Source: an uncultured Lachnospiraceae bacterium (GTDB lineage: Bacteria; Bacillota; Clostridia; Lachnospirales; Lachnospiraceae). Taken from it: DNA of 41,992 bases. This document shows, one piece after another, positions 15,188 through 23,907 of this stretch. The notes under the pieces are model-generated. The model worked only from the letters and a program-made list of their open reading frames with translations. It did no database searches and was not told the origin of the DNA. How positions within the stretch are numbered: position 1 is the first letter of the stretch; each line of letters begins with the position of its first letter. The DNA lies in contig CAJUQB010000044.1 of assembly GCA_910588285.1 (NCBI GenBank), positions 1 to 41,992 of the forward strand, given 5' to 3'. Position numbers and translations under genes: made by a program.

Positions 15188-16107
15188 TTACTCCCTCTTC
15201 TCTTCTGTCATTGCCGGCCCTGAACCAATCAACACCTGCTTCCCCGCAAAGGCAAAGCCGTAATGCCGAATCCGCTCTCTGGGTATCCCCTTTTCGATCA
15301 AAGCTGCATCATAGTTTTTCTCCTCGATCTGCCTTAATGCCTCCTCCACTGTATCCTCCAGGGTCTTCTCTTTGTCCGGATCGTACACCTTTAACTCGAA
15401 CACATAGGCATCCTGCCTCTCATCCCGGGTCAATGGGGGTTTCAATCTGTCCCTGTTCCAGCAGCGTCTCCATGTTCATCTTAATCTCCGCCGTCCCCTC
15501 CTGAATCAGCTTGCTCACCAGGGAATTGGAGCTGGTATTGGCCCAATAGGGCTTAAACTCTTTTAATTTCAGGTAATTGATAATCGACCAGGGATTGTAC
15601 ACATCTCTCTGGCTTCCAAAGGTAAAACCGTCATACCATTTTTTACCTCCCACTTTTGTTCTGGCATATCAAAGAAATCCAGAGCATGAAAAACTTCCTC
15701 TTCCGTTCTCCCATATTATTTCCTGCCCGCACATATCCATGAAGCTCATACAGCTTCGCCAAGGTGTGCTTGACCCCTTGCTTCACAGCTTCAAAGGTGT
15801 CACCCTTAATATTGGCAAAGCTCAAAAAAATGACTGGGCAGCTCCCCTGGAGCTGTCTGTACCGCTCCTCCTCCCAGATGGACAGCCCTTCAAACAGATC
15901 GCCCCGGCCCTCGTATTCTTTTGAAAAAAAGCAGTTCATCATATCCAGGTTCAAGGTTTTTCCAAAGCGGCGCGGACGGGTCACCAGGGTAACTGCATCC
16001 GCATTCTCCCACCACTCCTTGATCAATCCTGTCTTATCTACAAAAAAACAATCATTTTTCCGTATAAATTCAAAGCTCTGGGCACCGATTGAAATTGTCT
16101 TCCCCAT
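15188..16107 (-). pseudogene. Decayed AAA-ATPase/PD-(D/E)XK gene (paralogue of 38645-40324)
   Basis: Three pieces align in order with the intact 559-residue gene near 40 kb. The N-terminal piece (MGKTISIGAQSFEFIR to about residue 130, with TRPRRFGKTLNLD) runs from 16107. A middle piece (KKWYDGFTFGS to GQIETPID) lies at about 15420-15650, and the C-terminal piece (RQDAYVFELKVYD to the end) ends at 15188. Two internal deletions, of roughly 120 and 150 codons by comparison with the paralogue, plus frameshifts near 15655 and 15430 destroy the reading frame. Both the AAA lid region and half of the nuclease core are missing. The promoter and ribosome binding site are still intact. Confidence 0.9.
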
Positions 16108-16159
16108 GATCCTGCCTCCTGTCCGCACGCTGCTGCTTCTGTTCCTTTCTCGTAAAGCT

Positions 16160-16188
16160 ATCGTAACATAAAACAGAATCCCCTGCAA
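16160..16188 (-). promoter_or_regulatory. Promoter retained in front of the decayed AAA gene
   Basis: Minus strand TTGCAG (16188-16183), a 17-bp spacer, and TACGAT (16165-16160). It is nearly identical to the promoter of the intact paralogue (40421-40393), where the -10 is TATGAT. Confidence 0.65.
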
Positions 16189-16203
16189 GAATGGAATAAA
16201 CAA

Positions 16204-16227
16204 ACGGCAGGGATTTCTCCCTGCCGT
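16204..16227 (-). terminator. Hairpin terminator after the effector-binding protein gene
   Basis: A perfect 10-bp stem ACGGCAGGGA/TCCCTGCCGT with a GAAA-type tetraloop, 19 bp beyond the stop at 16247 on the minus strand, followed by the T-rich stretch TTGTTTATT. Confidence 0.75.
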
Positions 16228-16246
16228 AATACCGGAATATCTAAAA

Positions 16247-17020
16247 TCACTGATTGCTCCAAACCCTGCACTGCTCAATCCGTTTGCCCCCGTCCCCCTG
16301 GTTCTCATCATAGGCAAAGCTTGTAAGAAGCTCACAGGGGAACGCACTGCACGTCCCGCAATGCTCCTGCTTCTTCTCCTCACAGCAGGCCTTCACCGGG
16401 CAGCTGTCCCCCCAGAAGGGCTTCTCCATATGTACGCAGCCCTGACAGTTCATCTGCTCCCGGTAGGAGCACTGGCTGCACAAAAGCCCGCATCTGGATT
16501 CTATCTCATGCCTGCCATCCTTCCCTGTTCCTGCACAGTTGTCCTTCGCCCCATCCCGGGAAGGGTCCTCTGACAGCCCCACATAAATATGAATCTCTGC
16601 ATGGTCCATGGAATCATTCTGGTATTCCTCAAAATCGCATTGGAAAGACCTTGGCAGATCCATCTGCCAGATCTCCTGCCATGCCGCTGCAACCGCCTTG
16701 ACCATATCCCCGTGAACAATGAATTTCGCATATGGCCCGGCGGGGATCCGGCAGACGGTAAATACCCCTCCCTGGGGCTCTTTGGCTGCTTCGCAGGCAA
16801 CTACCACCGTGTAATCGGATTTCTCATCACCTGCATACTCCGTATAAATCCCCAGGGCCTTTTCATTTCCCTTATCAGGAATGGAGGCGTAAATCCCCTC
16901 GCTGTAAAACCGGTTCCACAGCCCGCCAATCACAGCGCCCATATCCGGGGCAGCGTTATTGGTCCGGGCCGAAATGCCCACCGCGATTTTCTCTTCCAAC
17001 GTTACAATTTCGTATTTCAT
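16247..17020 (-). CDS. GyrI-like effector-binding domain fused to Cys-rich DUF3795
   Basis: A 257-residue cytoplasmic protein. Residues 1-150 fit the AraC effector-binding/GyrI-like fold (MKYEIVTLEEKIAVGISART, IPAGPYAKFIVHG, WQMDLPRSFQCDFEEY), which binds small hydrophobic ligands or modulates partners. The C-terminal 80 residues are a DUF3795-type cysteine-rich module (CGLLCSQCSYREQMNCQGC, then CPVKACC and CGTCSAFPC), which probably binds metal. The start at 17020 is chosen because it begins the domain and has AAAGGA upstream; the frame itself is open to 17053. It is downstream of the WYL regulator with a 62-bp gap and the two are likely co-transcribed. Confidence 0.85.
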   Translation of the reverse strand: MKYEIVTLEEKIAVGISARTNNAAPDMGAVIGGLWNRFYSEGIYASIPDKGNEKALGIYTEYAGDEKSDYTVVVACEAAKEPQGGVFTVCRIPAGPYAKFIVHGDMVKAVAAAWQEIWQMDLPRSFQCDFEEYQNDSMDHAEIHIYVGLSEDPSRDGAKDNCAGTGKDGRHEIESRCGLLCSQCSYREQMNCQGCVHMEKPFWGDSCPVKACCEEKKQEHCGTCSAFPCELLTSFAYDENQGDGGKRIEQCRVWSNQ

Positions 17021-17082
17021 AAACAAGACCATCCTTTCGTTTGATGCTCTCATTCTACCAGATCAATCATGACATCTATATG

Positions 17083-17991
17083 TCATGATTCCAGATAATT
17101 TTTCCGAATCCCCTCTGCAAATGCCAGGACATCCTTCCGAAGCTCTGCCGGCTCCAGAAGCTCTGCCCCCTCCCCAAAGGAGGCAATCCAGGTTATGATG
17201 CTGGTTTTATCCACAAACCCAAAATGAAAGAGCAGCATCCCGTCCGGCTGTACCTGAAAGCTTTCCGGCCCGTACTCCTCAATCAGCCGCCATTTAAAGC
17301 GGGGATGTATTCTGGCAGTTACCTGGTACATAGCCGGAAATATCCGCTCTGCAGAGAGATCCGGAAGGGGGACGGGGCGTTTCTCAAAGCTCCCTCCCGC
17401 TTCCAGATCGATCATCCGCCCCAGCTTAAAGAGCCGGAAATCCTCTCTTTTTTCACACCAGCCCCACAGATACCAGCTGGACCACTGAAAGACCAGGTCG
17501 TAGGGCTCTACTGTCCGCCGCGATTCCCCCTTGGGGGCATAATAGGTAAAGGAAACCTTCTGCCCGGAAAGAATCGCCCCATGGAGCAGCTCAATTTTGG
17601 GGGACAGGGAGGCTTTGTACCAGGAGGACAGGTCAATTAAAATATGGGTATCCCCGGCAAGCAGGTTGGATGCGCCTGCCGACAGCTTTTCCATCAGCTG
17701 TGCATAGCGGCGGCTGCCGCTGACGCTGTCCAGGCTGCGAAGCCCCGCCAGAATTGCCTGCATATCCGACCTGCTTAGCAGCGTCCGGTCGATTTTGTAG
17801 CCGTCCATAATGGAAATTCCGCCCTTTTGCCCCTGCTCTGTCACCAAGGGAATGCCCGCCATACAGAGGGCCTCAATATCACGTTGGATGGTGCGGCGAG
17901 ATACCTCAAACTTATCTGCAAGATAGGGGGCCGTCACCTTCTCCTGCTGCAGCAGGATGGACAGAATCCCGATCATCCGGTCAAGCTTCAT
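17083..17991 (-). CDS. WYL-domain transcriptional regulator (YafY/DeoR type)
   Basis: A 302-residue regulator: N-terminal HTH (MIGILSILLQQEKVTAPYLADKFEVSRRTIQRDIEAL, residues 5-42) and a central WYL domain from about residue 135 whose core motif is SWYLWGWC, followed by the C-terminal WCX extension. WYL domains bind ligands, often nucleic acid or nucleotides. It lies directly upstream of the effector-binding protein gene, so it may control that gene; the ligand is unknown. Confidence 0.92.
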   Translation of the reverse strand: MKLDRMIGILSILLQQEKVTAPYLADKFEVSRRTIQRDIEALCMAGIPLVTEQGQKGGISIMDGYKIDRTLLSRSDMQAILAGLRSLDSVSGSRRYAQLMEKLSAGASNLLAGDTHILIDLSSWYKASLSPKIELLHGAILSGQKVSFTYYAPKGESRRTVEPYDLVFQWSSWYLWGWCEKREDFRLFKLGRMIDLEAGGSFEKRPVPLPDLSAERIFPAMYQVTARIHPRFKWRLIEEYGPESFQVQPDGMLLFHFGFVDKTSIITWIASFGEGAELLEPAELRKDVLAFAEGIRKNYLES

Positions 17992-18040
17992 AGCCAGAGA
18001 CCAACCTCCATTCCGTCATGCCTAAGATCAAACGCTGCCC

Positions 18041-19345
18041 TCATTCCCTGTCCTGCCGAATCGTCTCCTCCTGCAGCCGGTCAAATTCCGCCATACATTC
18101 CTCCACCGCTGCACCCTCCAGAAGCTTCCGCACGATCAGACAGGTATTTCCCCACTGCTCCAGCTTCATCCCGGCGTTGGTGGCAAGAACATAGGCATTC
18201 TCCTGGATCCTGTCATTCAGCGGCTTCAGGGCATCTATGCACTCTACCTCTACATTTTTGGAAGGGGAGATAACACGGTTTGTCTCCGCATAGACCTGCA
18301 GCGCCTCATCTGAAATCAGAGCATCCAGAATCTCCATGGCATCCTCTGCGTGCTCCGCCTCTGCACCGATGCCAAATCCGGTCATGGACAGCACCGGCAT
18401 CTGGCCGTGGCTGCTGGGAAATCCAATCACCTCCATCTGAAAATCCGTATCCCCATAAGCAGTATCCGCATTGGCCGCTCCCCAGTATGCCATGACGATC
18501 GGTGTCTTTCCAGCCAGGAAATCCGCTCCCTCCCCCTCAATGGCCTCGCTGACATACGCTTTCTCGGCATCAATATACCCAAGGTCAATCATAGTCTTGA
18601 GAAACTCAAAGCCTGGGCGCATATAATCGCTGTACCTGCGCTCCCCGCTGTTTAAGGCTGCAATCTCCCCATCCGGATCTCCGCCGTTGTACATGTCTGC
18701 ATATGCCTGGGCCAGAACAAAGGTCTCCAGCCACCAGCGGTTGGCTCCCACCGGCGTCTCAATCCCATGCTCCTTGAATACTCTGCAGCACTCCAAAAAC
18801 TCCTCCGGCGTCTTTGGAAGCTCCAGATCATACTGATCAAACATATCCTTATTGATAAACAAGCCGTAGGCAACCACCTCCTGGGGAATGGCCACCAGCT
18901 TCCCGTCCACCACATTTGCCATCCGCACCACATCCCGAAGGTTCTTGGCATTCTCCAGGCCGGACAGATCCATCAGCTGCCCTTCCTCTGCCAATTTCAT
19001 GGTGACATCCGGATTCAGCAGATACATATCATCCATATTGCTGCGGACCCGGTCAAGGCATATATCGTCATATGTCTTATCCCGGTAATCCTCCGCTGTA
19101 TAGGTCCGGTACACTACCTTCATCCCAAGACGTTCCTCCGCCAGGATAACCGTTTTATCAAACGCCGTTCTGGCAATATTCTCCGCATCGGGGTCTGTCT
19201 TCTCCATGGGGCTGAACAGGTTCACTACCCGTTGTTCCTCCTCCTCATGATTCAGCAGATTATTCCTGATATCCCCCTTATTGCCGCAGGCAGCCGCTGA
19301 AAAAGCTGTAATTCCTGCCAAACACACTGCAGTCAGCCTCATCAT
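18041..19345 (-). CDS. Extracellular solute-binding lipoprotein (family 1 type)
   Basis: A lipid-anchored extracellular binding protein of about 434 residues. The signal peptide ends in the lipobox FSAAAC, and the mature protein starts CGNKGD. The body has the family-1 sugar-binding layout, including an NKDMFDQYDLELPKTPEEFLECC block and late AYWGAAN and GFGIG segments. ATG 19345 has AAGGA at good spacing; ATG 19363 is an alternative. The gene begins only a few bases after the stop of the hybrid histidine kinase, and no transporter permease or ATPase is nearby, so it may present ligand to that kinase rather than feed an ABC importer. Confidence 0.85.
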   Translation of the reverse strand: MMRLTAVCLAGITAFSAAACGNKGDIRNNLLNHEEEEQRVVNLFSPMEKTDPDAENIARTAFDKTVILAEERLGMKVVYRTYTAEDYRDKTYDDICLDRVRSNMDDMYLLNPDVTMKLAEEGQLMDLSGLENAKNLRDVVRMANVVDGKLVAIPQEVVAYGLFINKDMFDQYDLELPKTPEEFLECCRVFKEHGIETPVGANRWWLETFVLAQAYADMYNGGDPDGEIAALNSGERRYSDYMRPGFEFLKTMIDLGYIDAEKAYVSEAIEGEGADFLAGKTPIVMAYWGAANADTAYGDTDFQMEVIGFPSSHGQMPVLSMTGFGIGAEAEHAEDAMEILDALISDEALQVYAETNRVISPSKNVEVECIDALKPLNDRIQENAYVLATNAGMKLEQWGNTCLIVRKLLEGAAVEECMAEFDRLQEETIRQDRE

Positions 19346-19372
19346 ACCTTTCCTTCTACACATAACGCTCTC

Positions 19373-21952
19373 TTACTCCGCTCCCTTCTCTGAAACATAT
19401 TGATAAATAATCTCTTTTAAAAGCTCCACATGAATGGGCTTGGACAGATGAACGCTCATACCGGCATCCAGGGCGTCCCTCTCATCCTCGGCAAACGCAT
19501 TGGCCGTCATGGCAATGATAGGAATCCTTCCCGCATCCTCCCGCTTGAGGGCACGGATTGCCCGGGTCGCCTCATAACCATTCATAACCGGCATCTGGAC
19601 GTCCATCAAAATCGCGTCAAATGTTCCTTCCTCTGCCCCTTCAAAACGCTCCAGGGCCAGACGGCCGTTCTCCACAATCTCACAGCCGGCCCCTTCCATC
19701 TTCAGAAGCTCCTCCAGGATCTCCGCGTTGATCTCATTGTCCTCAGCCGCCAGAAAATACAGTCCCTCCAGGCTCTGGCTCTTCCCTTCCCCGGGGCTGC
19801 TGCTCCTGCTTTGCCCTGCCTTCATCTCCCGAATCTTCTGTTTAAATGCAGATACAAAGAATGGCTTTGTGAGAATCCGCGTCTCCTCCATCCAAAGAGC
19901 CTCCTCCAGGCCCTCCTGCTCATAATCCGCCAAAATCAACAGCGGCGCCCCCTTAGGCATACACGCCCGAAGCCTTCCTACCAGCGCAAGGTCTTCGGCC
20001 AGCGCAGTCGTCCAATCCAGGAGAAGCACCTGAATCGGATCATCTGCAGCCTCTTCCAGAAGGCTCACGGCCTCCTCCAGACCAGAGACCGTTTCCACCG
20101 AAAGATTTTCATTCTCCAGCAAGATACAGATATTCTCACAGGCCTTTGGATCCGCGTCCACTGCCAGAAGCCGTCCGATCCCATTGTCCGCCCAGAACTG
20201 CTGGTCTGCATGGCTCTCCGGTATCCGAAACTCCAGCTCCACACGGAACAGACTTCCCTGACCCATCTGGCTGGAAACATCTATGGTGCCTCCCATAAGC
20301 TCAACGATATTTTTCGTGATGGCCATGCCAAGGCCGGTCCCCTGTACCTTGTTGGTGGTACTGTTCTCCGCCCTGGTAAATGCGTCAAAAATCTTCTTCT
20401 GGTATTCCTCTGTCATTCCATATCCATTATCCTCAACCTCAATCCGGATATGCTGATATTGGCTGGAACGCTGCTTCTGGCCAATCATCCGAAACCAGAT
20501 CGCTCCGCCCTCCTGGGTATATTTCACGGCATTGGAGAGAAGATTGATCAGAATCTGGTTCACCCTGGTCTCATCTCCCATCAGATATTCATGCCGGATC
20601 CCTGTCACCTCTACATGGAACTCCTGATGTCTGGCGCCGGCCATGGGACGGATGATGGCATCCACAGAGGATACCAGATCATTCAGGGTAAATTCCTCCA
20701 CATTCAGCACTACCTTGCCGCTCTCAATCTTGGAAATATCCAGAATATCATTGATCAGGCTCAGCAGATGCTGGCCGGAGGCAGTGATCTTCCTGGTATA
20801 TTCTCTCACCTTGACCGGATCCTCCGCATCCATGGCCAGCAGTGTCGTAAATCCCAGAACCGCATTCATGGGCGTTCGGATATCATGGGACATATTGGAC
20901 AGGAAGGTGGTCTTGGAATTGCTGGCAGCCTGGGCCGCCTCCAGGGCCTCCGCCAGCTGCTGGTTATGAATCTCCCGCTCCTTCTCCCGTTCCGCCCGGA
21001 GCTTCAGCTGCTGCCTCTGGTTCAGATAGTACAGCAGGCAGCACAGAAGAAAGGCTACCAGCATAATAATGACCACCACAGCGATATTCTGATTGACTGT
21101 CCGTTCCTCCTGCTGGATGGCCTCAATGGGCACATAACCGATCAGATAGATGGTCCCCCCATTCACCGACCACATGAAGTTCAGGGCATCCTTCTCCCGG
21201 ATGTCATGGTTGAACAGGATATTGCCTCCGCTGCTTAAGGTGTCCGCAACCTCCTTGCGGAGCCCCTCCTCCCGGATATCATTGGCCCGGTAAAAATCCT
21301 CCAGGTTCAGATGGCCTGCATTCCGCTCTCCCATCCCCTTGGGCTTTAATACAAACCGCTCACTGTCGGAATCCATAATATACAGCATGGCCCTGCCGTC
21401 ATAGAACCCGTCAGGAAGGGAATGGTCAAAGGAATCATAAACATACTCCACATACAGCGTCCCAATCTCCCGGCCGTCCTTCTCAACCGGACACTTCATG
21501 GTATAGGCCCAGGTTCCCATATAGTTCATATAAGACTGGGATACCGGCAGCCCTCCCACCATTCCGCCCATGGAAAAATCCAGCTCATCCTCGGAAAAGC
21601 TCTCTCCGGTGCTTGAAATCCCCTCCGTCTCTCCTGACCGGATCAGGGAAAGCTTTACTATCGTCTGGTTTCTCTTGTAGGAACGGATATACGCCTCCGG
21701 ATCCTCCAGGTTCGCGATCTCATGGGCCATCAGGCACTGGAACTCCGCTTCCTTATCGGAAATGGATTCAATGGTACACTTAATAAGGTCCAGGCTCTCG
21801 CTGAGGTTCTGAATGGCCGAGGCCGACATCTCCGCAGACAGCCGCCGGGCCACAAAAAAAACAACCGTTCCCAAAATAGCAAAAACCAATACGATAGAAA
21901 GAAACAAAGAAATGCCTTTGTCTATCCTGATTCGATTCCGCTTCCTCTTCAT
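19373..21952 (-). CDS. Hybrid sensor histidine kinase with two receiver domains
   Basis: An 859-residue membrane kinase: TM1 at about 14-36, an extracellular sensor domain (about 40-288, dCACHE-like layout), TM2 at about 290-311, and a coiled-coil linker. HisKA follows with the phosphoacceptor H356 in LSNMSHDIRTPMN, then HATPase boxes (INLLSNAVKYT, VEDNGYGM, GTGLGMAI). The first receiver-like domain (RLLAVDADPKACENI, with LLLDWTTA) looks divergent; the C-terminal receiver is canonical (AAEDNEINAEILEELL, phosphoacceptor Asp in ILMDVQMPVMNG). Start: GGAGG nine bases upstream. No DNA-binding output is fused. It is followed at once by a solute-binding lipoprotein gene. Confidence 0.92.
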   Translation of the reverse strand: MKRKRNRIRIDKGISLFLSIVLVFAILGTVVFFVARRLSAEMSASAIQNLSESLDLIKCTIESISDKEAEFQCLMAHEIANLEDPEAYIRSYKRNQTIVKLSLIRSGETEGISSTGESFSEDELDFSMGGMVGGLPVSQSYMNYMGTWAYTMKCPVEKDGREIGTLYVEYVYDSFDHSLPDGFYDGRAMLYIMDSDSERFVLKPKGMGERNAGHLNLEDFYRANDIREEGLRKEVADTLSSGGNILFNHDIREKDALNFMWSVNGGTIYLIGYVPIEAIQQEERTVNQNIAVVVIIMLVAFLLCCLLYYLNQRQQLKLRAEREKEREIHNQQLAEALEAAQAASNSKTTFLSNMSHDIRTPMNAVLGFTTLLAMDAEDPVKVREYTRKITASGQHLLSLINDILDISKIESGKVVLNVEEFTLNDLVSSVDAIIRPMAGARHQEFHVEVTGIRHEYLMGDETRVNQILINLLSNAVKYTQEGGAIWFRMIGQKQRSSQYQHIRIEVEDNGYGMTEEYQKKIFDAFTRAENSTTNKVQGTGLGMAITKNIVELMGGTIDVSSQMGQGSLFRVELEFRIPESHADQQFWADNGIGRLLAVDADPKACENICILLENENLSVETVSGLEEAVSLLEEAADDPIQVLLLDWTTALAEDLALVGRLRACMPKGAPLLILADYEQEGLEEALWMEETRILTKPFFVSAFKQKIREMKAGQSRSSSPGEGKSQSLEGLYFLAAEDNEINAEILEELLKMEGAGCEIVENGRLALERFEGAEEGTFDAILMDVQMPVMNGYEATRAIRALKREDAGRIPIIAMTANAFAEDERDALDAGMSVHLSKPIHVELLKEIIYQYVSEKGAE

Positions 21953-22047
21953 CCTTAACCACCTCCACTGGACTCACTATATTATATTACCACGAATCCG
22001 AATGTGAAACAAGTCGGCAAAATATCTGTTTAAAAATTTGATTCAAA

Positions 22048-22109
22048 AATTCCCGAAAAAAAACCTCCCAGGCAGATTCTGGTTCCTTTCCATATATCTG
22101 CTTAGGAGG
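22048..22109 (-). terminator. Rho-independent terminator of the hydCDBA operon
   Basis: On the minus strand CCTCCTAAGCAGAT pairs with ATCTGCCTGGGAGG (14 positions, one wobble, one mismatch), followed by eight T residues. It sits 34 bp after the hydA stop. Confidence 0.88.
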
Positions 22110-22142
22110 CATCCCTATTTCCTGTTTTATTCCTATATTGCT

Positions 22143-23891
22143 TTAGATCTCATGCACCTGCCGCTTCACATAGGCGGTATGCAGAAGCTCATGGGCTCTG
22201 TGGCTGCCCGGCTTTTCCAGATAGGCGGCATACAGCTCCTGGATGGCCGGATTCTCATGAGACTTGCGGATGGGGTTGGCCTTGTCGATGTTATAGAGCA
22301 CCTGGGCACGCTTCCCGCGGATATCCGTAAAGTTGCGCACGCTGCCCGGCTGCTGGGGCTGGCCGCCGCCATTGATGCAGCCCCCGGGGCAGCCCATAAT
22401 CTCAATAAAGTGATACTCTGCTTCCCCGTTCTTAACCTGATTGAGAAGTTTTCTGGCATTCCCAAGGCCGGAGGCGACCGCCACCTTCACATGCATACCG
22501 GCCACCTCGTAGGAGGCCTCCTTGATGCCCTCCATCCCCCGGACATCGGTGAAGTCAAGGTTCTTTAACTCCTCTCCTGTCAATGTCTCCACTGCGGTGC
22601 GGAGCGCTGCCTCCATGACGCCGCCGGTGGCGCCGAAGATCACGGCCGCCCCGGTGCCAAGGCCTAAGGGCGCGTCAAATTCTTCCTCCGCAAGCTCCGT
22701 AAACCGGATCCCGGCGCGTTCAATCATCCGGGCAAGCTCCCTTGTGGTAATGGCGATATCCACATCCGGCACGCCGTTGGCATCCTCATGGGGACGTCCC
22801 ACCTCAAACTTCTTGGCGGTACAGGGCATGACGCTGACCACCACCATCTTTTCCTTGTCAATGCCCATCTTCTCGGCATAGTAAGATTTGGCAATGGCGC
22901 CGAACATCTGCTGGGGCGATTTGCAGCTGGAAAGATTCTCCGTCATATCCGGAAAATAATGCTCGCAGTACTTCACCCAGCCAGGAGAACAGGAGGTAAT
23001 CATAGGCAGCACGCCGCCGTTCTGTACCCGTTCGATAAACTCATTGGCCTCCTCCATAATGGTCAGGTCGGCGGAGAAATTGGTGTCAAATACCTTGTCA
23101 AAGCCAAGGCGCCTTAAGGCCGCTGCCAGCTTCCCCTCCACATCCGTGCCGATAGGCAGGCCAAAGGCCTCTCCCAGGGCCGCCCGGACGGCAGGAGCTG
23201 TCTGTACGATCACATATTTCTCCGGATCTGCCAGCGCTTCAAAAATCTGGCTGGTGTAATCCTTCTCATAGATAGCTCCGGTGGGACATACGGCGATACA
23301 CTGGCCGCAGGACACGCAGCTGGTCTCCCCAAGGCCCATGTCAAAGGCAGAGCCGATATAGGTCCCAAAGCCTCTCTCATTTGCCCCGATCACGCCGATG
23401 CCCTGAACCTTCTCGCAGGTGGACGTACATCTGCGGCAGAGAATGCATTTGTTGTTGTCGCGTACCATGTGGGCCGCGCTCTCGTCCAGCTCGTAGGTAT
23501 TGCGCGTTCCGTCGTAGAGCTTCTCATCCTCCACCTTGTAGTCATGGCAGAGCTTCTGCAGCTCACAGCTGCCGCTGCGCACGCAGGATAAGCATTTCCG
23601 GTCATGGTCAGACAGGATGAGCTGCAATGTCTTTTTCCGGGATTCCAGCACCTTGGGGGTGTTGGTCCATACCTCCATGCCCTCGTTGATGGGATATACG
23701 CAGGAGGTCACCAGCGTCTTAGCCCCCTTTACCTCCACCACACAGATGCGGCAGGCGCCGATCTCATTGATCTCCTTTAGGTAACACAGCGTGGGGATCT
23801 CGATGTGGGCCAGCCTGGCTGCCTCTAAGATCGTGGAGCCGGCAGGTGCAGACACCTTCCTCCCGTTGATTGTAAGATTTATCATTTCCAT
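22143..23891 (-). CDS. hydA: Electron-bifurcating [FeFe] hydrogenase catalytic subunit HydA
   Basis: H2-evolving catalytic subunit of the trimeric NADH/ferredoxin hydrogenase (group A3 type). Order over 582 residues: N-terminal [2Fe-2S] domain (CYLKEINEIGACRICVVEV...C); His-Cys [4Fe-4S] motif (HDRKCLSCVRSGSCELQKLC); two 4Fe-4S clusters (CILCRRCTSTC and CVSCGQCIAVCP); and an H-cluster domain with intact L1 TSCSPGW, L2 MPCTAKK and L3 EIMGCPGGCINGGGQP, plus the small-subunit tail. The start at 23891 has GGAGG ten bases upstream; the frame is open to 23927 but that part overlaps hydB. It follows hydB by 16 bp and is last in the operon. Confidence 0.97.
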   Translation of the reverse strand: MEMINLTINGRKVSAPAGSTILEAARLAHIEIPTLCYLKEINEIGACRICVVEVKGAKTLVTSCVYPINEGMEVWTNTPKVLESRKKTLQLILSDHDRKCLSCVRSGSCELQKLCHDYKVEDEKLYDGTRNTYELDESAAHMVRDNNKCILCRRCTSTCEKVQGIGVIGANERGFGTYIGSAFDMGLGETSCVSCGQCIAVCPTGAIYEKDYTSQIFEALADPEKYVIVQTAPAVRAALGEAFGLPIGTDVEGKLAAALRRLGFDKVFDTNFSADLTIMEEANEFIERVQNGGVLPMITSCSPGWVKYCEHYFPDMTENLSSCKSPQQMFGAIAKSYYAEKMGIDKEKMVVVSVMPCTAKKFEVGRPHEDANGVPDVDIAITTRELARMIERAGIRFTELAEEEFDAPLGLGTGAAVIFGATGGVMEAALRTAVETLTGEELKNLDFTDVRGMEGIKEASYEVAGMHVKVAVASGLGNARKLLNQVKNGEAEYHFIEIMGCPGGCINGGGQPQQPGSVRNFTDIRGKRAQVLYNIDKANPIRKSHENPAIQELYAAYLEKPGSHRAHELLHTAYVKRQVHEI

Positions 23892-23907
23892 TGTTGTTGC
23901 ACCTCCC

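Noticed and set aside
19430..21238. A 602-codon plus-strand frame
   Set aside because: Antisense to the hybrid kinase; no motif, no ribosome binding site.
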